A stretch of 64,000 bases of DNA from Massilia sp. MS-15 (GCF_020176695.1 NZ_JAIWIA010000004.1:1-64000), one strand, 5' to 3'. Positions 35,729 to 45,414 are shown, counted from the stretch's first letter. Numbers and translations: made by a program. Notes: generated by a model from the sequence alone, not told the origin.

Positions 35729-36805
35729 TCAGTCCCCGAGCGCCGCCAGCAGCTCGGCCTGGTGCTCGGCCGCCAGCGCATTGACCAGCTCCTGCAGGTC
35801 GCCATCCATGATGAAGTCCAGCTTGTACAGGGTCAGGTTGATGCGGTGGTCGGTCAGGCGGCCCTGCGGGAAGTTGTAGGTGCGGATCCGCTCGCTGCGG
35901 TCGCCCGAGCCGATCAGGCTCTTGCGGGTGGCCGCCTCTTTCGATTGCTGCTCGCGCAGCTGCACGTCCTTGATGCGCGCCGCCAGCACCTTCAGGGCCT
36001 GCGCCTTGTTCTTGTGCTGGCTGCGGTCGTCCTGGCACTCGACCACGATGCCGGTCGGCAGGTGGGTGATGCGCACCGCCGAATCGGTCTTGTTGATGTG
36101 CTGCCCGCCCGCTCCGGACGCGCGGTAGGTGTCGATGCGCAGGTCGGCCGGGTTGATGTTCACGTCCTCCACTTCGTCCGCTTCCGGCATCACGGCCACG
36201 GTGCAGGCCGAGGTGTGGATCCGGCCCTGGGTCTCGGTGGCGGGAACGCGCTGCACGCGGTGGCCGCCCGACTCGAACTTGAGCTTCGAATACACGCCGT
36301 TGCCGATGATGCGCACGATGACTTCGCGGTAGCCGCCCAGGTCCGAGGCCGATTCCGACACCACCTCGACCTGCCAGCGGTTGCGCTCGGCGAAGCGGGT
36401 GTACATGCGCAGCAGGTCGCCCGCGAACAGGGCCGATTCGTCGCCGCCGGTACCGGCGCGGATCTCGAGGAAGATGTTGCGCTCGTCGTTCTCGTCCTTC
36501 GGCAGCAGCATTTTTTGCAGATCGAGTTCCAGCGCGGCCAGGCGCGCGCGGGCGGCCTCGATCTCTTCCTGCGCGAAGTCCTTCATGTCCGGGTCCTGCG
36601 CCATCTCCTGGGCGGCATGGAGGTCTTCCTGGGCCGCGCCATACTGGCGGTAGAGGGCGACCAGCGGCGACAGCTCGGCGTGTTCGCGGGTCATCTTGCG
36701 ATAGCTGTCCATGTTGGCGGTGGCGCCTTCGGACATCAGGAGTTCGTCCAGTTCGACGAGTCGGTTGGCCAGTTGGTCCAGCTTGGCCAGCATGGATGGT
36801 TTCAT
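35729..36805 (-). CDS. prfA: Peptide chain release factor 1
   Basis: RF1 terminates translation at UAA and UAG. The 358-residue protein has the codon-reading PAT tripeptide in [20 protein letters not shown] and the catalytic GGQ in [19 protein letters not shown]. Length and N-terminus ([16 protein letters not shown]) match the family. It lies 79 bp downstream of hemA and upstream of dsbB and prmC, the classic hemA-prfA-prmC arrangement with dsbB inserted. Confidence 0.96.
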   Translation of the reverse strand: MKPSMLAKLDQLANRLVELDELLMSEGATANMDSYRKMTREHAELSPLVALYRQYGAAQEDLHAAQEMAQDPDMKDFAQEEIEAARARLAALELDLQKMLLPKDENDERNIFLEIRAGTGGDESALFAGDLLRMYTRFAERNRWQVEVVSESASDLGGYREVIVRIIGNGVYSKLKFESGGHRVQRVPATETQGRIHTSACTVAVMPEADEVEDVNINPADLRIDTYRASGAGGQHINKTDSAVRITHLPTGIVVECQDDRSQHKNKAQALKVLAARIKDVQLREQQSKEAATRKSLIGSGDRSERIRTYNFPQGRLTDHRINLTLYKLDFIMDGDLQELVNALAAEHQAELLAALGD

Positions 36806-36884
36806 GGGTGTGAAAGAGTCTGGGTGGCCGCTGCGGGCCGGGACGCGCCCCGGGAAGGAGCGCACGACAAAACGAAGAGGACCG

Positions 36885-38174
36885 CTAACGGCGGCCGCGG
36901 AACAGCTGGGGCAGCAGGGCGGCGAGGCGGGCGCGCTCGTCGCCCTGGGCCTGGTGCAGCGCCTGCTGCGGACCATGCAGGAACTTGGCGGCGAGGCCCC
37001 GGGACAGCGCTTCCAGCACCGCTTCCGGGTCGTCGCCGCGCGCCAGCAGCCTGCGCGCGCGTTCGAGTTCGGCCAGGCGCAGCGCCTCGCTGGCGTCCTG
37101 CAGGTCGCGGATCACCGGTACCATGGCGCGGTCGCCAACCCAGTGCATGAAGGATTGCACGCGGTTCTCGATGATGGCTTCGGCCTGGGCCACCGCGGCC
37201 TGGCGGCTTTCCAGGCCGGTCTGCACCACCTGGGCCAGGTCGTCCACGGTGTACAGGAACACGTCGTCCAGGCGCGCGACTTCCGGCTCGATATCGCGCG
37301 GCACGGCCAGGTCGACCATGAACACCGGACGGTGGCGGCGCGCCTTGACGGCGCGCTCGACCATGCCGAGGCCGATCAGGGGCAGGGTCGAGGCGGTGCA
37401 GGAGATCACGATGTCGAAGCCGTGCAGGCGCTCGGGCAAGTCGGCCAGGCGCATGGCCTGGCCCTCGTAGCGGGTGGCAAGCGCCGCGCCGCGCTCCATC
37501 GTGCGGTTGGCGATGGTGACCGATTTCGGCTTGTGCGCCGCGAAGTGGGCGGCGCACAGCTCGATCATCTCGCCGGCACCGATGAACAGCACATGCTGGT
37601 CGGCGATGCGATCAAAGATGCGCTGCGACAGACGCACCGCGGCCGCGGCCATCGACACGCTGTGGGCACCGATTTCCGTGGTCGTACGTACTTCCTTCGC
37701 CACCGCGAAGCTGCGCTGGAACAGCTGGTGCAGGTAGGTGCCCAGGCCGCCGGCTTCCTCGGCGGTGCGCACCGCATCCTTCATCTGGCCCAGGATCTGC
37801 GGCTCGCCCAGCACCATCGAATCGAGCCCCGACGCGACACGGAAGGCATGGCGCACCGCGCTGTCGTGCGGCAGCATGTACAGGTGCGGGCGCAGTTCGG
37901 CGAAATTCAGCGCGTGATAATGGGCCAGGAACTGAGCCGAGGCGTCGAGCGGGTGGGCGATGTCGCTGGCCGCGTACATCTCGGTGCGGTTGCAGGTGGA
38001 CAGGATGGCCGCTTCGTTGCCGCCGTGCGCACCGGCGCTGCCGGCCCCATGGCGCGCGAACCAGCCGCGCGCCGCCTGCACCGCCTTGCCGAGCTGGTCA
38101 GGCGCGAGCGCCAGCTGCTCGCGCAGCGAGACCGGTGCGGTGGTATGGTTCAGGCCAACGGCAAGCAGTTGCAT
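36885..38174 (-). CDS. hemA: Glutamyl-tRNA reductase
   Basis: HemA reduces Glu-tRNA to glutamate-1-semialdehyde for tetrapyrrole synthesis by the C5 route. The 429-residue protein has [17 protein letters not shown], the catalytic Cys in [11 protein letters not shown] (Cys61), the NADPH loop [18 protein letters not shown] and the helical dimer domain. A Gly/Ala/His-rich insertion ([13 protein letters not shown], about 41-53) precedes the Cys and is longer than in E. coli. It heads the hemA-prfA-dsbB-prmC run. Confidence 0.95.
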   Translation of the reverse strand: MQLLAVGLNHTTAPVSLREQLALAPDQLGKAVQAARGWFARHGAGSAGAHGGNEAAILSTCNRTEMYAASDIAHPLDASAQFLAHYHALNFAELRPHLYMLPHDSAVRHAFRVASGLDSMVLGEPQILGQMKDAVRTAEEAGGLGTYLHQLFQRSFAVAKEVRTTTEIGAHSVSMAAAAVRLSQRIFDRIADQHVLFIGAGEMIELCAAHFAAHKPKSVTIANRTMERGAALATRYEGQAMRLADLPERLHGFDIVISCTASTLPLIGLGMVERAVKARRHRPVFMVDLAVPRDIEPEVARLDDVFLYTVDDLAQVVQTGLESRQAAVAQAEAIIENRVQSFMHWVGDRAMVPVIRDLQDASEALRLAELERARRLLARGDDPEAVLEALSRGLAAKFLHGPQQALHQAQGDERARLAALLPQLFRGRR

Positions 38175-38278
38175 TGTGGGAGGCGGGTCGACGGGTATGC
38201 GGCATTATACCCTGATGGGAGCAGGGTTTCAGGGGCGCCGGCAGGGCTTGCCGGCCCCGTTGGCGCCCTGGCAAGGAC

Positions 38279-38968
38279 TCAGGCGCCCAGTTTTTCCAGG
38301 CGGTAGCCGTAGCTGTAGACCGGTACCAGGCGAAAACCGTTTTCCGGACGCAGGCTGAGCTTGTTGCGTACACGGGAAACGTGGGTGTCCATCGTGCGCG
38401 AAGGCACGTCGGTATCGCGCACCCAAACCGATTCGTGGATGTAGGCGCGCGACAGCGGGCGGCCGATGTTACGGAAGAACAGCAGCGCCAGCGAGAATTC
38501 CTTCTGGGTGACGTCGATGATCGAGCCATCCTTGAGCAGGCGGCCCGGACGGGTCTCGAAGGTAAACGGGCCGAACTGCAGCTGCTCGGCGCTGTTCTGC
38601 GACGGGTAGGCGCGGCGCAGCAGGGCCGAAACGCGCGCCACCAGTTCGCCACGGCGCAGCGGCTTGACCAGGTAGTCGTCGGCGCCGGCAGTGACGCCGG
38701 CGATGATGTCGTCCTCGGCATTGTTGCCGACCAAAAAGATCACGGGTGCGTTCGCGGCCAGCTTTTCCTTGGCGCGGCGCAGCACTTCGGCCCCATCCAT
38801 GTCGGGCACGTTCCAGTCCAGCACCAGCATGTCCGCGTTCTCTTTGCGCAACTGCGCCAGGCACTCCCTGGCGCTGTCGAAAGGCTGGCAATGATGACCG
38901 GCGGAGGTCAGCACCTGGCAAATCAGTTCGGCCTGGCTACGGTCTTGTTCGAGAACGGCGATCTTCAT
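38279..38968 (-). CDS. OmpR-family response regulator with atypical receiver
   Basis: The 229-residue protein has a receiver domain (1-115) and a winged-helix OmpR/PhoB DNA-binding domain (130-225, with VTQKEFSLALLFFRNIG and RTMDTHVSRVRNKL). The phosphoacceptor Asp51 is present (LVLDWNVPDMDG) and so is Lys102 (YLVKPLRRGEL). However, the acidic pair reads LEQD (Gln8 in place of the usual Asp) and the switch Thr/Ser is Val80 (IFLVGNN). Phosphorylation may therefore be altered or absent. No histidine kinase gene is near. A perfect 8-bp inverted repeat lies upstream. Confidence 0.88.
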   Translation of the reverse strand: MKIAVLEQDRSQAELICQVLTSAGHHCQPFDSARECLAQLRKENADMLVLDWNVPDMDGAEVLRRAKEKLAANAPVIFLVGNNAEDDIIAGVTAGADDYLVKPLRRGELVARVSALLRRAYPSQNSAEQLQFGPFTFETRPGRLLKDGSIIDVTQKEFSLALLFFRNIGRPLSRAYIHESVWVRDTDVPSRTMDTHVSRVRNKLSLRPENGFRLVPVYSYGYRLEKLGA

Positions 38969-38993
38969 AGGACATCTACAGGTAAGGTTGCCT

Positions 38994-39013
38994 TTGTAGG
39001 AACGCTCCTACAA
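38994..39013. promoter_or_regulatory. Palindromic candidate operator upstream of the response regulator
   Basis: TTGTAGGA (38994-39001), spacer ACGC, TCCTACAA (39006-39013): perfect arms. It lies 26 bp upstream of the response-regulator start, where a transcription-factor site or a 5' leader hairpin would act. Confidence 0.4.
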
Positions 39014-39156
39014 GAGTTAAACCGAATATAGCAGACATTCACAAAATAGCGCTACAGCAAAATAATGAATTTGCGTTTTAGAAATTACATCTGTTGTGTT
39101 AAGGAGAAATGACCCTGGGCGTTACACTTGTCTTTATCAGCTGACCCGGAGGGAAT

Positions 39157-39705
39157 ATGTTGTTTAGACGCAAAAAAAAGGAAGCAGCCGCGGCCGAACC
39201 GCCGGTGCAGCCGGTGCGCGGCGCCGAGATCGAGATCGTGCGTGCGCGCTGCCGCGAGATGGTGCGCAAGCGCGCACTGGTATCGGCCGGGGTGGCGGCG
39301 GTGCCGCTGCCCGGTGTGGACATCCTGTCCGACCTGACCACGTTTACCGTGCTGGTGGAAGAGGTGAACCGCGAATTCGGCCTGAGCCAGCAGCAGATCG
39401 AACGCCTCCATCCGCGCATGCGGATACTGGCTTACCAGGCGGCGGCCTCGGTTGGCGGCATGTTGGTCGGCAAGCTGGTGACGAAGACGCTGGTGCTGCA
39501 GCTGTTCAAGCGGGCCGGCATCCGGATCGCGGCCAAGACCGTCACCAAGGTGGTGCCGATCGCGGGCCAGGTGGCTTCGGCGGCGATCGGTTTCGCGCTG
39601 TTTCGCAAGATGGGCAACCAGCACGTGGAGGCCTGCGCGGAGGTGGCGCGCGAACTGCAGAAGATCCAGGTGACCGATGCCGGGACCGCCCAGGTACCGG
39701 TCTGA
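39157..39705 (+). CDS. Uncharacterised membrane-associated protein (DUF697/EcsC-like)
   Basis: The 182-residue protein has a charged N-terminus (MLFRRKKKEAAAAE), an amphipathic stretch and hydrophobic helices (QAAASVGGMLVGKLVTKTLV; KVVPIAGQVASAAIGFALF). The pattern VAAVPLPGVDILSDLTTF, then EEVNREFGLS, resembles the C-terminal domain of DUF697 and EcsC proteins. Function is unknown. A strong RBS (CCCGGAGGGAATATG) supports the start. It is convergent with minE, and both probably end at the shared hairpin at 39725. Confidence 0.75.
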   Translation: MLFRRKKKEAAAAEPPVQPVRGAEIEIVRARCREMVRKRALVSAGVAAVPLPGVDILSDLTTFTVLVEEVNREFGLSQQQIERLHPRMRILAYQAAASVGGMLVGKLVTKTLVLQLFKRAGIRIAAKTVTKVVPIAGQVASAAIGFALFRKMGNQHVEACAEVARELQKIQVTDAGTAQVPV

Positions 39706-39724
39706 GGCTACATCGCTGCTGGAT

Positions 39725-39756
39725 AAACAAATGCCCGCTGACGCGGGCATTTGTTT
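39725..39756. terminator. Bidirectional terminator between minE and the DUF697-like gene
   Basis: AAACAAATGCCCGC pairs with GCGGGCATTTGTTT around loop TGAC, a 14-bp perfect stem from 39725 to 39756. A-rich and T-rich ends allow termination from both sides. Confidence 0.8.
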
Positions 39757-39776
39757 AAATAGCGAACATCCGGGGC

Positions 39777-40028
39777 TCAGGCATCCGGCAGCACGACGTT
39801 CACGTCGAGCACTTCCAGGTTGCCCTGGCGGTCGAGCGAAATCTTGATGTCGTCCGCATTCACCTTGGTGTACTTCGAGATCACTTCGATCAGCTCGCGG
39901 TGCAGGGCGGGCAGGAAGTCCGGACCGGCGCGGTTGGTGCGCTCGCGCGCAATGATGATTTGCAAGCGTTCCTTGGCGGCTGTCGCGCTCTTCTCTTTTT
40001 TCGGAAAAAGGAAATTGAGCAGTGGCAT
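39777..40028 (-). CDS. minE: Cell division topological specificity factor MinE
   Basis: MinE stimulates the MinD ATPase and drives the pole-to-pole Min oscillation. The 83-residue protein has the membrane-targeting N-terminus (MPLLNFLFPKK), the MinD-binding segment (AKERLQIIIARERT) and the C-terminal dimer domain. The ATG at 40026-40028 is one base before the minD stop region, so translation is likely coupled. Confidence 0.95.
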   Translation of the reverse strand: MPLLNFLFPKKEKSATAAKERLQIIIARERTNRAGPDFLPALHRELIEVISKYTKVNADDIKISLDRQGNLEVLDVNVVLPDA

Positions 40029-40029
40029 A

Positions 40030-40845
40030 TCACTTGGCTCCAAAGATGCGCTGGAACAAACCCGGCTTTTCGTAGGTCGTGAAACGTAGCGGACGGTCTT
40101 CGCCCAGGAAGCGGGCGATCACGTCCTCGTAGGCTTCGGCCACGTCGGTGCCCTTGAAGTGGATCGCCGGGTTGCCCTGGTTCGAGGCGTGCAGCACCGA
40201 TTCCGATTCCGGGATGATGCCGATCAGCGGGATGCGCAGGATTTCCTGCACGTCCTGGTAGGACAGCATTTCGTCGGCGTCGACGCGCTTCGGCGAGTAG
40301 CGGGTGATCAGGAGGTGCTCCTTGACCGGCTCCGAACCGCTCTGGGCACGGCGCGACTTGGCCTGGATGATGCCGAGGATGCGGTCCGAATCGCGCACCG
40401 AGGACACTTCCGGGTTGGTGACGATGATGGCCTCGTCGGCGAAGGTCAGCGCCATCAGCGCGCCGTGTTCGATGCCGGCCGGCGAATCGCAAATGATGAA
40501 CTCGAAGCCCATCTGCACCAGGTCGTTCAGGACGCGCTCGACGCCTTCTTCGCTCAGCGCATCCTTGTCGCGCGTCTGCGAGGCCGGCAGGATGAACAGG
40601 TTGTCGGTGTGCTTGTCCTTGATCAGCGCCTGGTTCAGGGTCGCTTCGCCGTTGACCACATTGATGAGGTCATAGACCACGCGGCGTTCGCAACCCATGA
40701 TCAGGTCGAGGTTGCGCAGGCCGACGTCGAAGTCGATCACTGCGGTCTTGTGGCCGCGCAGGGCCAGGCCGCTGGAAAAGCTCGCGCTCGAAGTGGTTTT
40801 GCCCACACCGCCCTTGCCGGACGTCACAACAATAATTCTTGCCAC
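40030..40845 (-). CDS. minD: Septum site-determining protein MinD
   Basis: MinD is the membrane-bound ATPase that recruits MinC and responds to MinE. The 271 residues show the deviant Walker A VTSGKGGVGKTTSSASF, DFDVGLRNLDLIMGCERR, FIICDSPAGIEHGALMAL and the C-terminal amphipathic membrane helix GLFQRIFGAK. It is the middle gene of minC-minD-minE, with a 45-bp gap after minC. Confidence 0.97.
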   Translation of the reverse strand: MARIIVVTSGKGGVGKTTSSASFSSGLALRGHKTAVIDFDVGLRNLDLIMGCERRVVYDLINVVNGEATLNQALIKDKHTDNLFILPASQTRDKDALSEEGVERVLNDLVQMGFEFIICDSPAGIEHGALMALTFADEAIIVTNPEVSSVRDSDRILGIIQAKSRRAQSGSEPVKEHLLITRYSPKRVDADEMLSYQDVQEILRIPLIGIIPESESVLHASNQGNPAIHFKGTDVAEAYEDVIARFLGEDRPLRFTTYEKPGLFQRIFGAK

Positions 40846-40890
40846 AAAAAGGTCCTTTACGTTTCTAGCAGTATCTGCGGGTCAAATGGT

Positions 40891-41685
40891 TTAAGCGCGC
40901 GAAGGCGGCGCCAGCGATGATATATCGAGCCGGTCGCCGACCAGCCGGATCTGTGCGGGCTGGCGCGCCAGGTCGTTCGGGAAGCCGTCGTCGAAAGTGC
41001 GGTACACCCCGGCGATCGACACCAGTTCCGGCTGCATCGACAGGGCGAAGATGCGCGCATCGGGATTGCCGGAAGCGCCCGCCAGCGCCCGGCCGTTCAG
41101 CGGCGCATACACGTGGATGCTGCCGTCGGCAATGATTTCCGCGCCATTGTTGACAACGGCAGTAATGATCAGGTCGCCGCCACGCGCATAGATGCGCTGG
41201 CCCGCGCGCACCGGGGTATCGATGATCATGGTCGAGACCGCAGCCGGGGCAGGCGCAGGGGCCGCCGCCGGGGCAGCCGCCGGCGGGGCGGGCACGGCTT
41301 CCTGTTGCGCTGGCGGTTCCTGTAGCGCCGGCGCCGCGTGGGTTTCCGGCGCGCGCACGCCGCTGGCGCCGTCGTCCAGCGACAGGCCGTGCGCGCGGAT
41401 CGCGTCGGCCATGTCGGGGCCGGCGCCACGCACGGCGACCGCGTTCAGGCGGTATTTCTTCAGCAGCGCCACCAGGGCCGGCCAGTCGATCGCGGGCTGC
41501 TCGTGCGCGATGGCGGCGATGTCGATCACCGCGAACTCGTCCTCGAAAAAGTCGGAGACGCCGCCAGTCATCTGGTGCAGCGCGGCGTCGATCGCGGCCG
41601 GGTCGGCCGAATGCAGGATCGTCGAAATGGCGACGACCGTGGAGATCTTGATTTCGATGGGCAGCGAGGTCGGGGTTTTCGGCAT
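40891..41685 (-). CDS. minC: Septum site-determining protein MinC
   Basis: MinC blocks FtsZ assembly away from midcell. The 264-residue protein has the N-terminal FtsZ-binding domain (1-105), a Pro/Ala-rich linker (115-150) and a C-terminal beta-helix that binds MinD (RAGQRIYARGGDLIITAVVN, NGAEIIADGSIHVYAPLNGR). The linker is longer and more Ala/Pro-rich than in E. coli. The gene is first in the min operon. Confidence 0.94.
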   Translation of the reverse strand: MPKTPTSLPIEIKISTVVAISTILHSADPAAIDAALHQMTGGVSDFFEDEFAVIDIAAIAHEQPAIDWPALVALLKKYRLNAVAVRGAGPDMADAIRAHGLSLDDGASGVRAPETHAAPALQEPPAQQEAVPAPPAAAPAAAPAPAPAAVSTMIIDTPVRAGQRIYARGGDLIITAVVNNGAEIIADGSIHVYAPLNGRALAGASGNPDARIFALSMQPELVSIAGVYRTFDDGFPNDLARQPAQIRLVGDRLDISSLAPPSRA

Positions 41686-41972
41686 AAAACGGTCTGGTTG
41701 GCGTTGCGCTCGTGCATTCTACTGTGAAAATTGACCGAAAGGACAGTTGGACGAGCATCATTCCTAGTAGAAAGAAATGTTCCTGCGTTGTTCGAAAAAG
41801 CGGGCGGCGCGGGCCCACCAAAAGCATGGGCGATCGCACGGTTGTATTCGGTGAATAAGCTGATAAGATTGATTTTGCTTAAACATCAGCACCATACCAA
41901 CCGTAAGATGCATGGCTTTGCAAGCCTGGCATCTCAACATCCCCGGCCGAGGCCGGAACTAGGGAGATCAAC
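41686..41972. other. Intergenic region between minC and phaA
   Basis: This 287-bp divergent region is more AT-rich than its surroundings near 41850-41890 (AAGCTGATAAGATTGATTTT). No exact consensus promoter or terminator stands out. A GGGAG RBS lies just before the phaA ATG. Confidence 0.5.
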
Positions 41973-43151
41973 ATGGAAGACGTCGTCATCGTGGCCGCTG
42001 GCCGCACGCCGGTCGGCAAGTTCGGCGGCACACTGGCCAAGATTCCTGCCGCCGAGCTCGGCGCGCACGTGATCCGCCAGCTGCTGGCGCAAACCGGCAT
42101 CGATCCCGCCGCGGTCAGCGAGGTCATCATGGGACAAGTCCTGACCGCCGGCGCCGGCCAGAACCCGGCGCGCCAGGCCGTGATCAAGGCCGGGTTGCCC
42201 GACATGGTGCCGGCCCAGACCATCAATATGGTGTGCGGCAGCGGCCTGAAGGCCACTCACCTGGCAGCCCAGGCCATCAAGTGCGGCGACGCGCAGATCG
42301 TCATCGCCGGCGGCCAGGAAAACATGAGCGCCTCGCCGCACGTGCTGAACGGCTCGCGCGACGGCTTCCGGATGGGCGACGCCAAGCTGGTCGACACCAT
42401 GATCGTCGACGGCCTGTGGGATGTATATAACCAGTACCACATGGGCGTCACCGCCGAGAACGTCGCGCGCAAGTACGACGTGTCGCGCGCCGAGCAGGAC
42501 GAGTTCGCGCTGCAGTCCCAGCTCAAGGCCGAGGCCGCCCAGAAGGCGGGCAAGTTCAAGGACGAGATCATCCCGGTCGAGATCCCCTCGAAAAAAGGCC
42601 CGACCATCTTCGACACCGACGAATATCCGAAGCATGGCTCGACCCTGGAAGCGCTGAGCAGCCTGCGCCCGGCCTTCAACAAGGAAGGCACCGTCACCGC
42701 CGGCAACGCTTCCGGCATCAACGACGGCGCCGCCGCCGTGGTCATGATGAGCGCCTCGAAAGCGCGCGAGCTGGGCCTGACCCCGCTGGCACGCATCAAG
42801 GCCTATGCCTCGGCCGGCCTGGACCCGTCGATCATGGGCATGGGGCCGGTCTCGGCCACCCGCCTGTGCTTGCAGAAGGCCGGCTGGACCCACGAAGACA
42901 TCGACTTGATGGAAATCAACGAGGCCTTCGCGGCCCAGGCCATCGCGGTCAACAAGGAAATGGGCTGGGATACATCGAAGATCAACGTAAACGGCGGCGC
43001 GATCGCCCTGGGCCACCCGATCGGCGCGTCCGGCTGCCGCGTGCTGGTCTCGCTGCTGCACGAAATGGTGCGGCGCGACGCCAAGCGCGGCCTGGCCAGC
43101 CTGTGCATCGGCGGCGGCATGGGCGTGGCGCTGGCGGTCGAGCGCGACTGA
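41973..43151 (+). CDS. phaA: Acetyl-CoA acetyltransferase (thiolase)
   Basis: The enzyme condenses two acetyl-CoA to acetoacetyl-CoA. The 392-residue protein has the nucleophile Cys in [40 protein letters not shown] with the catalytic His, and a second Cys in [12 protein letters not shown]. With phaB 45 bp downstream, it provides the first step of PHB precursor synthesis. A catabolic role in fatty-acid or ketone metabolism is also possible. Confidence 0.94.
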   Translation: MEDVVIVAAGRTPVGKFGGTLAKIPAAELGAHVIRQLLAQTGIDPAAVSEVIMGQVLTAGAGQNPARQAVIKAGLPDMVPAQTINMVCGSGLKATHLAAQAIKCGDAQIVIAGGQENMSASPHVLNGSRDGFRMGDAKLVDTMIVDGLWDVYNQYHMGVTAENVARKYDVSRAEQDEFALQSQLKAEAAQKAGKFKDEIIPVEIPSKKGPTIFDTDEYPKHGSTLEALSSLRPAFNKEGTVTAGNASGINDGAAAVVMMSASKARELGLTPLARIKAYASAGLDPSIMGMGPVSATRLCLQKAGWTHEDIDLMEINEAFAAQAIAVNKEMGWDTSKINVNGGAIALGHPIGASGCRVLVSLLHEMVRRDAKRGLASLCIGGGMGVALAVERD

Positions 43152-43196
43152 AGATTTTTGTAGGGAAACAGTGACTGACAATAACTGGAGAAGACA

Positions 43197-43937
43197 ATGG
43201 CACGAGTAGCATTGGTGACGGGCGGCATGGGCGGCCTGGGCGAAGCGGTGTGTATCAAGCTGGCCGCCCTGGGGTACAAGGTTGTCACGACGTATTCGCC
43301 GGGGAACACGAAGGTGGACAACTGGCTCGGCCAGATGAAGGAACAGGGCTATGACTTCAAGGCCTATCCCTGCGACGTCTCCGACTATGACTCGGCCCAG
43401 GCCTGCGTGCGCCAGGTCGAGCAGGACGTCGGCCCGGTCGACGTGCTGGTCAACAACGCCGGCATCACGCGCGACATGACCTTCAAGAAAATGGACAAGC
43501 CGAACTGGGACGCGGTCATGAAGACCAACCTGGATTCCGTGTTCAACATGACCAAGCCGGTCTGCGATGGCATGGTCGAGCGCGGCTGGGGGCGGATCAT
43601 CAACATTTCTTCGGTGAACGGCCAGAAGGGCGCCTTTGGCCAGACCAATTATTCGGCGGCCAAGGCCGGCATGCACGGCTTCACCAAGGCCCTGGCCTAC
43701 GAGGTGGCGCGCAAGGGCGTGACCGTCAACACCATCTCGCCCGGCTATATCGGCACCAAGATGGTGATGGACATCCCGAGCGAAGTGCTGGAAACCAAGA
43801 TCATCCCGCAGATCCCGATGGGCCGCCTCGGCAAGCCGGAAGAAGTGGCCGGCCTGGTGGCTTATCTGTCCTCGGAAGAGGCGGCGTTCGTGACCGGCGC
43901 CAACATCGCGATCAACGGCGGCCAGCACATGCAGTAA
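43197..43937 (+). CDS. phaB: Acetoacetyl-CoA reductase (PhaB)
   Basis: This NADPH-dependent short-chain dehydrogenase makes (R)-3-hydroxybutyryl-CoA, the PHB monomer. The 246 residues include the coenzyme loop VTGGMGGLGEAVCIKL, VLVNNAGITRDMTF, the catalytic Tyr-Lys pair in NYSAAKAGMHGFTKAL and the typical INGGQHMQ end. It follows phaA by 45 bp and ends at a strong terminator. PHA synthase (phaC) is not in this window. Confidence 0.95.
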   Translation: MARVALVTGGMGGLGEAVCIKLAALGYKVVTTYSPGNTKVDNWLGQMKEQGYDFKAYPCDVSDYDSAQACVRQVEQDVGPVDVLVNNAGITRDMTFKKMDKPNWDAVMKTNLDSVFNMTKPVCDGMVERGWGRIINISSVNGQKGAFGQTNYSAAKAGMHGFTKALAYEVARKGVTVNTISPGYIGTKMVMDIPSEVLETKIIPQIPMGRLGKPEEVAGLVAYLSSEEAAFVTGANIAINGGQHMQ

Positions 43938-43961
43938 TGGCCGTGGCGTGAAGCCGGCCGG

Positions 43962-43989
43962 AGCACCGCTGGGGCGGTGCTTTTTTTTT
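43962..43989 (+). terminator. Intrinsic terminator of phaA-phaB
   Basis: AGCACCGC (43962-43969), loop TGGG, GCGGTGCT (43974-43981) is followed by a run of T to 43989. It closes the two-gene transcript. Confidence 0.92.
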
Positions 43990-44039
43990 GGATACCAGGC
44001 CCGCTAGAATAGCCCTATCGCCACCCATCACGAAGCGCC

Positions 44040-45359
44040 ATGCACACCTTGCCCCGCGACGGCCTCGCCCTGTCCAGCCTCGACGAACAACTCTTGCTGC
44101 CCGGTACCAAGGGCCTGCCGATCACCGAACCCCTGCGCCAGGGCGCGGTCGGGGTGCAGGGCTGGAACGTGCTGCGCGGCGATACCTCCTTCCCGGTGGC
44201 CGTGCTGAAGACATCGGCGCTCCAGCACAACCTGGCCTGGATGCAGGCTTTTTGCGCGCGCCACGGCGTCACGCTCGCCCCGCACGGCAAGACCACCATG
44301 AGCCCGCAGCTGTTCGCGGCCCAGCTGGCCAATGGCGCCTGGGGCATCACGCTGGCCAGCGCCACCCAGGTGCAGGTGGCGCACCGTTTCAACGTGCGCC
44401 GCGTGCTGCTGGCCAACCAGCTGGTGGCGCGCGCCGACATCGCGGCCGTGCTGGCGCTGTTGCATGCGGATCCGGATTTCGAATGCTTCGTGCTGGCCGA
44501 TTCGCTCGAGGGCGTGGCGCTGCTGGCGGCGGCAAGGGCCTCGCACGCGCTGGCACGCCCGCTGCCGGTGCTGGTCGAACTCGGCCTGGACGGCAAGCGC
44601 GCCGGCTGCCGCACCCCGGAACAGGCGCTGGCGGTGGCGCGCGCGGTCGCCGCGGCCGAAGGATTGGCGCTGGCCGGCTTCGAAGGCTACGAAGGCCTGC
44701 TCGTCAGCCAGGACCGCGATGCCGACCTGCGCGCCGTGCGCGCCTTCCTGGCCGAGCTGGTGGACCTGGTCGAAACCGCCGATGGAGAGGGCCTGTTCGG
44801 CGCCGCCGAGATCCTGCTGTCGGCCGGCGGCTCGTCCTACTTCGACCTGGTTGCGCGCGGCTTCGCCGGCATCGACGGCCTGTCGCGCCCGGTGCGCGCG
44901 GTGCTGCGCAGCGGCTGCTACCTCACCAGCGACCACGGCTCCTACCAGCGCCTGCTGGCCCAGCTGGATGCGCGCGAGGCCCACGCCGACGGATTGCGTC
45001 CGGCGCTGGAAGTCTGGAGCAGCGTGCAGTCGCGTCCCGAGCCCGGCCTGGCCATCCTCACGATGGGCAAGCGCGACGCCTCCTACGACGAAACGCTGCC
45101 GGCGCCGCTGTTCATGCACCGACCCGGCAGCGCGGCCAGTGCGCCGTCCGTGCTGCCGCCCGGCTGCGAGATCGTCAAGATGAACGACCAGCACGCCTAC
45201 CTGCGCCTGCCCGAGGGCGCGATCCGCGCGGCACTGCAGGTGGGCGACCTGGTCGGCTGCGGCATTTCCCACCCCTGCACCACCTTCGACAAGTGGCCCG
45301 TGCTGCTGGCGGTGGACGACGCCTACCACGTGACCCAGGCACTCAACACCTTCTTCTGA
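44040..45359 (+). CDS. PLP-dependent D-serine deaminase-like amino acid deaminase (DSD1 family)
   Basis: The 439-residue protein belongs to the alanine-racemase-fold type III PLP enzymes. The PLP lysine is in TLAPHGKTTMSPQLF; conserved parts are VAVLKTSALQHNLAWM, LVELGLDGKRAGCRTPE, GLEGYEGL-type FEGYEGLLVSQ and the C-terminal metal-binding segment GISHPCTTFDKW. Relatives deaminate D-serine or D-threonine, so a D-amino-acid role is likely but not fixed. The ATG at 44040 follows phaB's terminator, so the gene has its own promoter. Confidence 0.83.
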   Translation: MHTLPRDGLALSSLDEQLLLPGTKGLPITEPLRQGAVGVQGWNVLRGDTSFPVAVLKTSALQHNLAWMQAFCARHGVTLAPHGKTTMSPQLFAAQLANGAWGITLASATQVQVAHRFNVRRVLLANQLVARADIAAVLALLHADPDFECFVLADSLEGVALLAAARASHALARPLPVLVELGLDGKRAGCRTPEQALAVARAVAAAEGLALAGFEGYEGLLVSQDRDADLRAVRAFLAELVDLVETADGEGLFGAAEILLSAGGSSYFDLVARGFAGIDGLSRPVRAVLRSGCYLTSDHGSYQRLLAQLDAREAHADGLRPALEVWSSVQSRPEPGLAILTMGKRDASYDETLPAPLFMHRPGSAASAPSVLPPGCEIVKMNDQHAYLRLPEGAIRAALQVGDLVGCGISHPCTTFDKWPVLLAVDDAYHVTQALNTFF

Positions 45360-45414
45360 AACGGCGGGCGGGTAGGCTACAATCGGCTGTCACCCGCAGA
45401 GAGAGTCACGCCAC

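Noticed and set aside
41934-43928. A long minus-strand open frame opposite phaA-phaB
   Set aside because: It is antisense to two enzymes with full catalytic motifs and shows the same shadow composition.
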